Source of the DNA: an uncultured Acidobacteriota bacterium
GTDB lineage: Bacteria > Acidobacteriota > Blastocatellia > Pyrinomonadales > Pyrinomonadaceae
Reading direction: 5' to 3'
Assembly: GCA_946480545.1 (NCBI GenBank)
Contig: CAMLKY010000041.1
Location: 1-9,544, forward strand
DNA length: 9,544 nt
Shown: one piece after another, positions 1 to 6,670 of the stretch
Numbering within the stretch: the stretch's first letter is position 1
How the letters are laid out: each line of letters opens with the position of its first letter
The notes under the pieces: model-generated
Told to the model about the DNA's origin: nothing
The model's input: only the letters and a program-made list of their open reading frames with translations
Databases searched by the model: none
Translations under genes and position numbers: made by a program

Positions 1-50
1 AAGATCACCGCAGGCTCCGCGATCCCCGCGTTATGTTCGGTATCAAATGA
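1..50 (+). CDS. Possible 3' tail of an upstream gene, perhaps TonB-dependent receptor-like (partial)
   Basis: Only the last few codons would be in the window. In the frame ending with TGA at 48-50 the tail reads RDPRVMFGIK and then stops. This resembles the C-terminal end (a DPRxMQFGxK-like string) of many TonB-dependent or carboxypeptidase-regulatory-domain outer-membrane receptors. The first seven codons fit that family better in another frame (KITAGSA from base 1), so a single-base deletion near 18-24 may separate the two halves. The stop overlaps the next start as ATGA at 47-50, the same junction style seen later in the window. The evidence is a short similarity recalled from family knowledge, so it is weak. 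The alternative is plain intergenic sequence. Confidence 0.25.
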   Translation, partial: DHRRLRDPRVMFGIK

Positions 51-883
51 GAGTACTTGCTCTGATCTTGTTTCTCGCATTCTGCGTCACGGCGCAGCGG
101 CCGGTCGCGTCGGCCGCGATGGCGTATATTCCCGGCGCTACGTTCGAGATGGGGACTGATGCCGCCGACATTCCGAAGCTGCAGCAGAAGTTCAACGTCA
201 AACGCGCGGCCCTGTTCGAAGAAGAAGCTCCGAAGCATAGAGTGACGCTCGCCTCGTATCTCATCGACAAGACCGAGGTCACGAATAAAGCTTTCAAGTG
301 GTTCATCGACAAGAATCCCGAGTGGCGGAAGGATAAGATCGCGGCCTCGCTCCATAACGGCAAGTACCTTCAACACTGGACGGACGGAACATTCCCTGCG
401 GGTCAGGAACAGCACCCGGTCGTTTACGTCACCTGGCACGCCGCGGCCGCGTTCTGTCGCTCGATCGGCAAACGCCTCCCGACCGAGGCCGAATGGGAAT
501 ACGCTGCTCGGGGCGGTCTTGCCGGAAAGGACTTTCCGTGGGGCGATGACATGCCAGACAAGACGGTTGTGAACTTCGTTGGTTCCGGCCACGGGGCGCC
601 GATCAACGTCGCGAGTTATAAACCCAACGGATATTGGATCTACGACATGGCGGGGAACGTTTGGGAATTTCTCGCCGACGAATGGGGCAAGTATCCGACA
701 AGCCACTCGAGAACGAATCAATCGACCGCTGACGATTTTCTCCAGGTAAAGACCCGCCGGGCGCTGCGGGGCGGAAGCTTTGGAGGTTCGGCAATAAACC
801 TCCGCGTGACATACCGCGATAGCCACGCACCCGAAAATGCGGCCGAGCACGTAGGCTTCCGATGCGCCGCCTCGGCCAGATGA
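47..883 (+). CDS. Exported formylglycine-generating-enzyme-like (SUMF1/FGE-sulfatase domain) protein, probably non-catalytic
   Basis: 278 residues. Residues 1-16 form a signal peptide with a hydrophobic core and a likely cleavage near TA/Q17, so the product is extracytoplasmic. The rest is one FGE-sulfatase (C-type-lectin-like) domain. It opens with YIPGATFEMGTD, followed by the PKHRVTL and DKTEVTN strings. RLPTEAEWEYAARGG spans 143-157, then come FPWGDD, GNVWEF from 203, RGGS at 241-244 and a terminal GFRC with Cys at 273. True formylglycine-generating enzymes carry a catalytic cysteine pair shortly after RGGS. Here that segment is GGSAINLRVTYR with no cysteine, and the only other cysteines are in the signal peptide and near residue 140. 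Sulfatase activation is therefore unlikely; a binding or structural role, as in other SUMF1-like proteins, is inferred. No sulfatase gene is visible nearby. The start ATG overlaps a possible upstream stop (ATGA). No clear Shine-Dalgarno is seen, so coupling is plausible. Confidence 0.9.
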   Translation: MRVLALILFLAFCVTAQRPVASAAMAYIPGATFEMGTDAADIPKLQQKFNVKRAALFEEEAPKHRVTLASYLIDKTEVTNKAFKWFIDKNPEWRKDKIAASLHNGKYLQHWTDGTFPAGQEQHPVVYVTWHAAAAFCRSIGKRLPTEAEWEYAARGGLAGKDFPWGDDMPDKTVVNFVGSGHGAPINVASYKPNGYWIYDMAGNVWEFLADEWGKYPTSHSRTNQSTADDFLQVKTRRALRGGSFGGSAINLRVTYRDSHAPENAAEHVGFRCAASAR

Positions 884-884
884 T

Positions 885-2651
885 GTGATGTACGATTTGC
901 CCAACGCCATCTTTGCGTCCTTGCGACTTTGCGGGAACATCTCCTGCAAATCGATCAAGCGTCGTACTGCTGCGAGTCTCACATTTGTGCTTTCGGTACT
1001 GTGCGCGAGCGCCGTGTCCGCTCAACACAACCACGGCTTGCAAAGCTACGCTCCCGCGACAAATTTCTCTAACCTTCCGCCGCCTCCAGTGATGAAGGGT
1101 ATCGGTACGGCAACCATCAAGATCACGACCCGATCACCAGAAGCGCAGAAGTATTTTGACCAGGGTCTGAATCTCCTCCACGCATTCTGGGACATGGAAG
1201 CGTATCGAGCATTTCGGCAAGCGGCCCGTCTCGATCCGAATTCCGCAATGGCGTACTGGGGCGTCTATAACTCGCTTGCTCAAAACGCGCAGGAGATGGC
1301 GGACGAGCGTGCGGCGGCTTTGAAGAAAGCGATCGAACTAGCTCCGGCTGCTAGCGATCGCGAGCAGTACTACGTGCGGGCGATTTCCCTTCTCGCCGAG
1401 CAAGGAAAAGGACGGCCGGCGTGGATCGCAGAGATGGAAGCGCTCATCAACAAGTATCCCGACGAGATCGAAGCGAAGCTACTGCTCGCGAATTCCCTTG
1501 CGTCTGCGCCTTCAAGCTATCTTCCCGACGGACGACCGCGGGAGGGGAAGATGTACGGTCGCGCGATCCTGGAGAACCTACTCCGCAATCATCCGGGTCA
1601 CGCGGCCGTTCATCATTACTGGATCCACGCCGTGGAGAACGGCCCGCGGCCCGAGGAAGCGCTCGACAGTGCCGAACGGTTGACGCGTCTTGCACCGAAT
1701 GCCGGACACCTTCTCCACATGCCCGGACATATCTACTTTCGACTTGGAATGTACGAAAAGGCACGCGCGGCGTTTCTTGCATCGCTCGAGTTCGATCAGC
1801 GATACATGCGCGAGCAGCGCATCCACCCGATCAACAATTGGAACTATACCCACAACCTCGACTATCTCGTCGCGAATTGCGCCGAAGAAGGCCGGTACCA
1901 TGAGGGCGTCAAATACGCACGCATGCTCGCCGCGATTCCGACCGACGCCGAGCGACTAAGATCGACCGGACTGGGTTACATGCTCTACGGGGGCAACACG
2001 GCGCTCGTGCGGCTCAACATGCGTTACTCGATGTGGGACGCCGCGATCGCGGAAGCGATAAAGATGAAGCCCTCAGACGCTCGATCTCCGTCGTCGATCT
2101 ATTTCGAAGGCTTGATCGCGTACCTGAACGGGATGAAGGCCGTCGACGCCGGTAATTCGAACGAAGGAAGCGTCGCGTTGGAAGAACTTCAAAAAAGCGC
2201 CGACGCTTTGAGCTCCAATCGGAGCCCGAACGCTTCGGATTGGTACGCGGGCCATGCCGGACGCGTTCTGGCGGTCCATGCGATGGACCTTCGCGGCTCG
2301 CTCGAAAGCGTAAAAGGAAACCACGCCGAAGCTGAAAAGATCCTCGCCGATGCCGTAGAGCGAGAAAAGAATCTCGGTTACTGGGAGCCGCCCCACTACA
2401 CCCGTCCAGTATTGGAGAGTCTTGCTGCGGCGTATTTAAGAGCCGGAAAACATGTCGAGGCTCGTGCGGCATTTGAACGGATACTTGCCACGCGGCCGAA
2501 CAGCGGATTCGCATATCTCGGCATCGCGCGAGTCGACGCGAAGGGCAGCGACCGGGTGAAGGCGGTGGACAGCCGAAAGCGTTTCGTTTCGAGCTGGGGA
2601 AATGCGGACAAGGATCTGCCCCAATTCATGGAGGTGAACACATGGAGGTGA
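885..2651 (+). CDS. Exported tetratricopeptide-repeat protein with conserved histidine motifs
   Basis: 588 residues from GTG 885; ATG 888 is equally possible. The upstream stop TGA is at 881-883, leaving one base between the genes, and no good ribosome site is seen. The export signal is not at the very N-terminus: a basic KRR stretch at 25-27 and a hydrophobic core end at VSA/Q47, followed by HNHG. The 24 residues before it are encoded by a repeat (see 910-966), so the true start is doubtful. The mature part is helical TPR throughout: EAYRAFRQAARLDP and AYWGVYNSL near residues 105-130, further repeats up to the end (AAYLRAGKHVEARAAFERIL, then a last partial unit). A signature of this poorly characterised TPR family is HHYWIHAVE at 243-251 and GHLLHMPGHI at 274-283, six histidines in about 40 residues that could bind metal or a ligand. 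Function unknown; TPRs suggest a scaffolding role. Its last 10 bases overlap the next gene. Confidence 0.88.
   Translation: MMYDLPNAIFASLRLCGNISCKSIKRRTAASLTFVLSVLCASAVSAQHNHGLQSYAPATNFSNLPPPPVMKGIGTATIKITTRSPEAQKYFDQGLNLLHAFWDMEAYRAFRQAARLDPNSAMAYWGVYNSLAQNAQEMADERAAALKKAIELAPAASDREQYYVRAISLLAEQGKGRPAWIAEMEALINKYPDEIEAKLLLANSLASAPSSYLPDGRPREGKMYGRAILENLLRNHPGHAAVHHYWIHAVENGPRPEEALDSAERLTRLAPNAGHLLHMPGHIYFRLGMYEKARAAFLASLEFDQRYMREQRIHPINNWNYTHNLDYLVANCAEEGRYHEGVKYARMLAAIPTDAERLRSTGLGYMLYGGNTALVRLNMRYSMWDAAIAEAIKMKPSDARSPSSIYFEGLIAYLNGMKAVDAGNSNEGSVALEELQKSADALSSNRSPNASDWYAGHAGRVLAVHAMDLRGSLESVKGNHAEAEKILADAVEREKNLGYWEPPHYTRPVLESLAAAYLRAGKHVEARAAFERILATRPNSGFAYLGIARVDAKGSDRVKAVDSRKRFVSSWGNADKDLPQFMEVNTWR
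910..966 (+). repeat. Degraded palindromic repeat with TTTGCG units every 8 nt, inside the 5' end of the TPR gene
   Basis: TCTTTGCGTCCTTGCGAC followed by TTTGCGGGA shows three GCG cores spaced 8 nt apart. The last unit (928-936) can pair with TCCTGCAAA at 942-950 across a 5-nt loop: eight Watson-Crick pairs plus one G.U. Beyond this, a weaker match between the rest of the left arm and 951-966 suggests a decayed right arm. The left arm closely resembles the arm at 7624-7653 (CTTTGCGTG and related units), so both probably belong to one dispersed repeat class. Outer boundaries are approximate. Confidence 0.5.
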
Positions 2652-2654
2652 AGC
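2627..2654 (+). promoter_or_regulatory. 14-nt tandem duplication carrying the ribosome site and start of the esterase gene
   Basis: CATGGAGGTGAACA (2627-2640) is followed directly by CATGGAGGTGAAGC (2641-2654); 12 of 14 positions match. The first copy supplies a strong Shine-Dalgarno, GGAGGTG at 2630-2636, five bases before the ATG at 2642, which lies in the second copy. The second copy also contains the stop of the TPR gene (TGA 2649-2651), so stop, ribosome site and start are interleaved and the two genes are probably translationally coupled. Confidence 0.75.
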
Positions 2655-3814
2655 GTCAGGTGCGCCGATCAATTACTCTGAGCTGGTTGGGCTCGATCTT
2701 GCTGCTGATCGCGTCCGGTGTTTGTGCACAGCCGGAACGGATCGTAAGCACATTCCACTTTCAGCACGTCATTAAATCGCAGGCTGTCGGCGAAGATCGC
2801 ACGATCCTCGTCCGCGTGCCGGCAAACTACGAGCGTACGGATGCACGCTATCCCGTGGTGTACATGCTCGACGCTCATGCGCCTCTCAACGCGATGATGG
2901 CCGGTCTTGTCGAACAGCAGGGTTGGGCCGGCACCATGCCCGAAGTGATCCTCGTCGGGATACAGAACACGAACCGAACCCGCGACATGACACCCACGCC
3001 CGGCGATCGGCCCGGAGCGGGTGGCGCCAGAAACTTTCTCCAGTTCATCGAAAATGAAGTTATTCCGTTCGTCGACAAGACGTATCGCACGGCACCTTAC
3101 CGCACGCTTGCCGGGCACTCGCTCGCGGGCCTTTTCACTGTTTACGCGTTTGCCGAGCGTCCGGATGTTTTTGACGCGTACGTCGCTGCGAGCCCTCATT
3201 TGCAGTGGGACAAGAATCATCTCTTAAAGCATCTCGAGACGACGCTCGTCAAACGTCCCGAAACAAACAAGACCTTCTTCTTCGGCCTCGGTAATGAGCC
3301 GGACTATCTGGAATCATTTCATGGTCTCGAGAGCCTCCTGAAAAAGCTAAAGCCAAAGAAGCTCGAATACGAGTTTCGAGAGTTCAAGGAAGAGAATCAT
3401 GGGTCGGTGGTCCTGCCCACGTTCTATGCCGGCCTTCGAAAAGTGTATGCGGGTTGGGAGCCGCCGCGGAACGGCACGCTCGCCGACCTCGAGAGGCATT
3501 ACGAAAATCTCTCGTCACGATTTGGTTACGCGATACGACCGCCCGAGGCGCTTGTTAACCAGGTGGGCTACCAGCTTCTGCGAGCAGGAAATACGCAGCA
3601 GGCGATAGATACCTTCAAGAAGAACGTAGACAACTACCCTCGGTCCGCAAATGTATACGACAGCCTCGCCGAGGCTTACGAAAGAAACGGCGATAACGCC
3701 AAGGCGCGCGAGCTCTATGAAAGAGCGTGGCGAATGGCCGAACAGAATGGCGAGACCCAACTGGCGACCTCGGCCCGCGCCAACTTTGAGCGCATCGCCA
3801 CGAAGAACAAATGA
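2642..3814 (+). CDS. Exported alpha/beta-hydrolase esterase (Fes/IroE/esterase D-like) with C-terminal TPR
   Basis: 390 residues. The signal peptide covers residues 1-29 (basic VRR, core GSILLLIAS, cleavage near CA/Q30). The RRSITL string is weakly Tat-like. The hydrolase domain spans about 35-275: RTILVRVPANY, YPVVYMLDAH, EVILVGIQN and the nucleophile elbow GHSLAG with Ser160. The likely catalytic His is H253 in EENHGSV. The acidic member is probably in the GNEPDYLES stretch. This pattern fits the putative esterase family (PF00756, COG2819) that hydrolyses esters such as siderophore, acyl or phenolic esters; the substrate cannot be told from sequence. Residues 306-370 form a TPR-like pair (NQVGYQLLRAGNTQQAIDTF, then a DSLAEAYERNGDNAKAREL unit), an add-on that may dock partners. 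The start is set by the strong GGAGGTG site. It overlaps the preceding gene by 10 bases and the next by 4 (ATGA). Confidence 0.92.
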   Translation: MEVKRQVRRSITLSWLGSILLLIASGVCAQPERIVSTFHFQHVIKSQAVGEDRTILVRVPANYERTDARYPVVYMLDAHAPLNAMMAGLVEQQGWAGTMPEVILVGIQNTNRTRDMTPTPGDRPGAGGARNFLQFIENEVIPFVDKTYRTAPYRTLAGHSLAGLFTVYAFAERPDVFDAYVAASPHLQWDKNHLLKHLETTLVKRPETNKTFFFGLGNEPDYLESFHGLESLLKKLKPKKLEYEFREFKEENHGSVVLPTFYAGLRKVYAGWEPPRNGTLADLERHYENLSSRFGYAIRPPEALVNQVGYQLLRAGNTQQAIDTFKKNVDNYPRSANVYDSLAEAYERNGDNAKARELYERAWRMAEQNGETQLATSARANFERIATKNK

Positions 3815-5784
3815 GCAGTTCTATGAGATCTATATCCGCTAATCCATACATCATGAAACCAATTCTATTTATCGCTCTATTCGTCATCTTCGCGATCTCG
3901 GCATTTGGCCAGGCTACGGCGTTTGTCGGTGTCAACGTGATTCCCATGGACCGCGAGCGTGTCCTGACAAACCAGACCGTGCTCGTTCGCAATGGTGTGA
4001 TCGAAGCGATCGGCGACGTCAAAAAAGTAAAGATCCCGAAGGATGCGATTCGCGTCGATGGGCAGGGCAAATACCTGATCCCGGGACTCGTCGATATGCA
4101 TACGCATCTGCTCTCGGATGGCGAATTCCCCGATTCGATCGCTCCCGATGAGCTTCGCGTGATGGTTGCAAACGGCGTGACGACCGTCCGGTTCATGATC
4201 GGGACTCCCGAGCTGCTCGCTTTGCGGTCGCGATCTGCGAAAGGAGAGATCGAAGCTCCGACGATCTTTGTCGCGTCACCCCACCTGACCGGTCGCGAAC
4301 AAGGAAACAACTTTGTCGTCAATACGCCTGAAGAGGCACGCGACGCCGTCAGGAGATCAAAGGCTGCGGGTTACGATTTCATCAAGATCACGACATTCAT
4401 CAAGGCCGACGTTTACGAAGCTGCGGTCGATGAGGCGGCGAAGCAGAACATCCGCGTCGTAGGCCATGCGGACAGCCGCTTTGTCGGAGCTGAGCGGGCG
4501 TGGAAAGCCAGGCAGCAGATCGAACACCTCGACGGCTACATGGAGATGCTCGTCCGTGAAGGCGCTCCGGTGGAAGGTTCCGTTTCGGACCTCTACATCT
4601 ACAATCCCGAGAATTGGAAGAGCCTCGACCACATCGATGAGAGCCGTATCGCCGAGGTCGCGCGAAGGACGGTTGCGTCGAATCCGTTCGTGAATCCGAC
4701 GCAGCATTTCATGAAAAATACGTTCGGTGTTGCGCGGAGCGAAGCATCGATCCGTGCCCAGCCTGATTTCCGATTCTACCCGGCCAAAGTGCAGCGGCAG
4801 TGGCTCGACTTCTACAAGAAGAATCGTTTTCTCAACACGGTCCCCCTCGAAAAACGCGCCCGCTGGATCGAGCTGCGGAACAAAATGATCAAGGCGATCT
4901 ATGACGCCGGCGGCAAGATAATGGCCGGCTCCGATACGCCTGAGTTTCTTTTCCTGTACGGATTTTCGCAGCACCGCGAACTGAAAGCACTGGCCGATGC
5001 AGGGTTGCCCAACTACGCTGTGCTCGCCGCCGGAACGCGCAATGCACACGAATTCCTTGGAACGATCGATAAGGTCGGCACGATCGAAAAAGGCAAACGC
5101 GCCGACCTTCTCCTTTTGAACGGAAACCCGCTCGAGAACATCCTCGCAACCGAGAATCGTGCCGGAGTGATGCTAAAAGGAAAATGGCATACGCAGGCTG
5201 AGCTTAACGGCTGGCTCGATGAGATCGCTCCGAAGATCAGCGGTGCACTCGCCGCAGAAGAGAAACACGCGGCAGTGGAGATCGAAAAGCTCGGTGGCAA
5301 GGTCGAATTCAACTCAAACCAGGAGGTCGTGAAGGTCGATCTGAACAACGCAAAGATCTCGGATTCGGACCTGAAGCTGTTGGAGAAGTTTACCGAGCTG
5401 GAGTGGCTCGATCTGCGCGTAACACCGATCACAGACGAAGGCGTCGCACATCTCGCGGGGCTTAGAAAGCTAAAATTCCTAAACCTTGCCCGCACGAATC
5501 TGACTGACAAGGGTCTCGCAAACTTACGCGGGCACGTCGAGCTTGAAACGTTGCTTCTGGGTGTGACGAAAGTGACCGACGCCGGAATTGTAAATCTTGA
5601 ACGGCTGTCCAAGCTCAAGAAGCTGAGCGTATTTCGGACCGCCGTATCGGACGGTGCCATTCCCTCGCTTCGTAAGTTGAGCGCTCTGCAGATACTCACG
5701 AAAAGCGAATCGAAGATCACTGAGAACGGCGAGAAGGAGTTGCAATCTGCCTTGCCTAGCCTCAAGTTTACGGAACAAACCTAA
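3811..5784 (+). CDS. Exported metal-dependent amidohydrolase fused to leucine-rich repeats
   Basis: 657 residues from ATG 3811, which overlaps the preceding stop as ATGA. A second start, ATG 3853 (residue 15, MKPILF), gives a more typical signal peptide with cleavage near FG/Q34; neither start has a clear Shine-Dalgarno. Residues 38-475 are an amidohydrolase TIM barrel with flanking beta-sandwich, as in imidazolonepropionase-like and prolidase-like members. VDMHTH gives His97 and His99, FIKIT gives Lys192 (expected carboxylated bridge), VVGH gives His219, IEH gives His239 and GSD gives Asp375, so a complete two-metal site is predicted. The late GTIEKGKRADLLLLNGNPL string is the usual beta-sandwich return. 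Residues 506-650 are six 24-residue leucine-rich repeats. The substrate is unknown; candidates are cyclic amides, dipeptides or lactones. The LRR tail is unusual for this family and probably binds a protein or polymer. The following gene starts 18 bases downstream. Confidence 0.93.
   Translation: MSSSMRSISANPYIMKPILFIALFVIFAISAFGQATAFVGVNVIPMDRERVLTNQTVLVRNGVIEAIGDVKKVKIPKDAIRVDGQGKYLIPGLVDMHTHLLSDGEFPDSIAPDELRVMVANGVTTVRFMIGTPELLALRSRSAKGEIEAPTIFVASPHLTGREQGNNFVVNTPEEARDAVRRSKAAGYDFIKITTFIKADVYEAAVDEAAKQNIRVVGHADSRFVGAERAWKARQQIEHLDGYMEMLVREGAPVEGSVSDLYIYNPENWKSLDHIDESRIAEVARRTVASNPFVNPTQHFMKNTFGVARSEASIRAQPDFRFYPAKVQRQWLDFYKKNRFLNTVPLEKRARWIELRNKMIKAIYDAGGKIMAGSDTPEFLFLYGFSQHRELKALADAGLPNYAVLAAGTRNAHEFLGTIDKVGTIEKGKRADLLLLNGNPLENILATENRAGVMLKGKWHTQAELNGWLDEIAPKISGALAAEEKHAAVEIEKLGGKVEFNSNQEVVKVDLNNAKISDSDLKLLEKFTELEWLDLRVTPITDEGVAHLAGLRKLKFLNLARTNLTDKGLANLRGHVELETLLLGVTKVTDAGIVNLERLSKLKKLSVFRTAVSDGAIPSLRKLSALQILTKSESKITENGEKELQSALPSLKFTEQT
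5326..5760 (+). repeat. Six 24-residue (72-nt) leucine-rich repeats at the C-terminus of the amidohydrolase
   Basis: Units begin at residues 506, 530, 554, 578, 602 and 626 of the 3811-5784 product, with a one-residue insertion in the last. Consensus: L-x-x-L-x-L-x-x-T-x-(I/L/V)-(T/S)-D-x-G-h-x-x-L-x-x-L-x-x. The TxITDxG turn is typical of the 24-residue bacterial LRRs common in Planctomycetes and GALA-type proteins. Central units are the most regular; the first and last look like caps. The nucleotide copies have diverged, so this is an old protein repeat, not a recent DNA tandem array. Confidence 0.88.
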
Positions 5785-5802
5785 GTACAAAGGAAACAAA
5801 AT

Positions 5803-6303
5803 ATGAAACTAACGATCAAAGTACTCACACTCATCCTATTCAGCTCGGCGCTGGCACTCGGCCAATCAGACGATAAGAAAGCGGTGCTCGGCGTAGTCAA
5901 CGAATTGTTTGCACAGATGCGTGCAGCGAACGCAGCCGGTATTCTCGCGACCGGCACACCTGAGAATCAGCTCGTCGGGATACGGAAAACCAAAGACGGT
6001 AAAACGCGGGTCGACGTCATCACCGCCGATGCATTCTCGAAATTCTTCACCAAGAAAGATGCCGTCGAAGAACTGATGTACGAACAGAATGTTGCGATCG
6101 ACGGCGATTGGGCGATGGTGTGGGGCCGGTATGTTTTCTTTATCGGCGACAAGGTCTCGCACTGCGGGATAAATCAATTCAATCTTGTTCGCACGGACGC
6201 AGGTTGGAAGATCGCGAACGGCGCATCGACGATGAATCCGGCCGACTGCACCGAAAAAGAGAAGGCGATGAAGTCGTCGCTGCCTAAGCCCGCACAGGAG
6301 TGA
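5803..6303 (+). CDS. Exported NTF2-like (SnoaL/DUF4440-type) protein, copy A
   Basis: 166 residues. Signal peptide 1-20 (MKLTIKVLTLILFSS core, cleavage LG/Q21). The remainder is one NTF2-like cone fold: an N-terminal helix VVNELFAQMRAAN, a central sheet, and the end motif NLVRTDAGWKIA at 127-138, the usual last-strand signature of SnoaL-like and DUF4440 proteins. Cys121 (SHCG) and Cys149 flank that strand and could form a disulfide after export. The fold either binds small hydrophobic ligands or catalyses isomerase-type reactions; no catalytic Asp/His pair can be assigned, so the role is unknown. The ribosome site AAAGGAA at 5789-5795 is about 7 bases before the ATG. Closely related to the N-terminal domain of the 6667-7620 product, down to matching cysteines. 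Confidence 0.87.
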   Translation: MKLTIKVLTLILFSSALALGQSDDKKAVLGVVNELFAQMRAANAAGILATGTPENQLVGIRKTKDGKTRVDVITADAFSKFFTKKDAVEELMYEQNVAIDGDWAMVWGRYVFFIGDKVSHCGINQFNLVRTDAGWKIANGASTMNPADCTEKEKAMKSSLPKPAQE

Positions 6304-6310
6304 ACGAGAC

Positions 6311-6670
6311 ATGATACGAACCGTTACGAGTCTTGTGTTCATTTTTGTTCTCGCGACTTTTGCTTCGGCGCAGAAGTCGGAAACGAAACGCAATCCGGCC
6401 GAAGAGCAGATCCGGGCGGTGCTGCAGATCACTGCCGAAGGATGGAATACCGGCGAGCAAACGATGAAGAATGGCTTCTGGAAAACGGGCCGGCCGATCC
6501 AGCAACTGCGTTACGAGAACATTGTCGTCCGCATGCTGGGTAAAGAGAATGCACTGGTTACAGGCCAGTACATTCTATCGGGTGCCGAGCGCCCCGATCG
6601 GAAAGGCTGGTTCACGACCGTGTGGACAAAGACCAAAGACGGCTGGCGCATGATCCACGACCATTCATGA
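6311..6670 (+). CDS. Short exported NTF2-like protein with a shortened core
   Basis: 119 residues. Signal peptide 1-20 (cleavage SA/Q21). Residues 31-57 carry the first helices (EEQIRAVLQITAEGWNTG) and 66-119 the C-terminal sheet (VVRMLGKENALVTGQYIL, then GWFTTVWTKTKDGWRMIHDH). This ending is characteristic of the YybH/DUF4440-type NTF2-like family. Typical members have roughly 30 more residues between the tryptophan-rich helix and the strand starting near L66, where a conserved aromatic/glycine strand and helix lie. Here FWKTGRPIQQ joins the two directly, so the gene seems to have lost an internal segment without losing its frame. It may be a degenerating paralogue or a specialised dimer partner. 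The ribosome site AGGAG at 6296-6300 lies 10 bases before the ATG. Its stop overlaps the next gene (ATGA at 6667-6670). Confidence 0.82.
   Translation: MIRTVTSLVFIFVLATFASAQKSETKRNPAEEQIRAVLQITAEGWNTGEQTMKNGFWKTGRPIQQLRYENIVVRMLGKENALVTGQYILSGAERPDRKGWFTTVWTKTKDGWRMIHDHS

Noticed and set aside
5..982. Long - strand reading frame of 325 codons opposite the FGE-like gene
   Set aside because: It has no recognisable motif or signal peptide, its protein is Arg-rich with typical shadow composition, and the + strand frame carries clear FGE-fold motifs.
2669..2728. Lipoprotein signal in the esterase (Cys28)
   Set aside because: The residues before the Cys (S-G-V-C) do not match a lipobox, which requires Gly, Ala or Ser at -1; cleavage after CA/Q is more likely.
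3615..4322. - strand frame of 235 codons across the esterase/amidohydrolase junction
   Set aside because: It spans two well-supported + strand genes, has no family motif and no ribosome site.
5013..5765. - strand frame of 250 codons opposite the LRR region
   Set aside because: Its Ser/Phe/Arg-rich composition is the complement of the Leu/Lys-rich repeats on the + strand, so it is a shadow.
6622..6666. Upstream in-frame ATG extension of the two-domain NTF2-like protein
   Set aside because: It would add 15 charged residues before the signal peptide and overlap the previous gene by 49 bases; the ATGA start at 6667 fits better.
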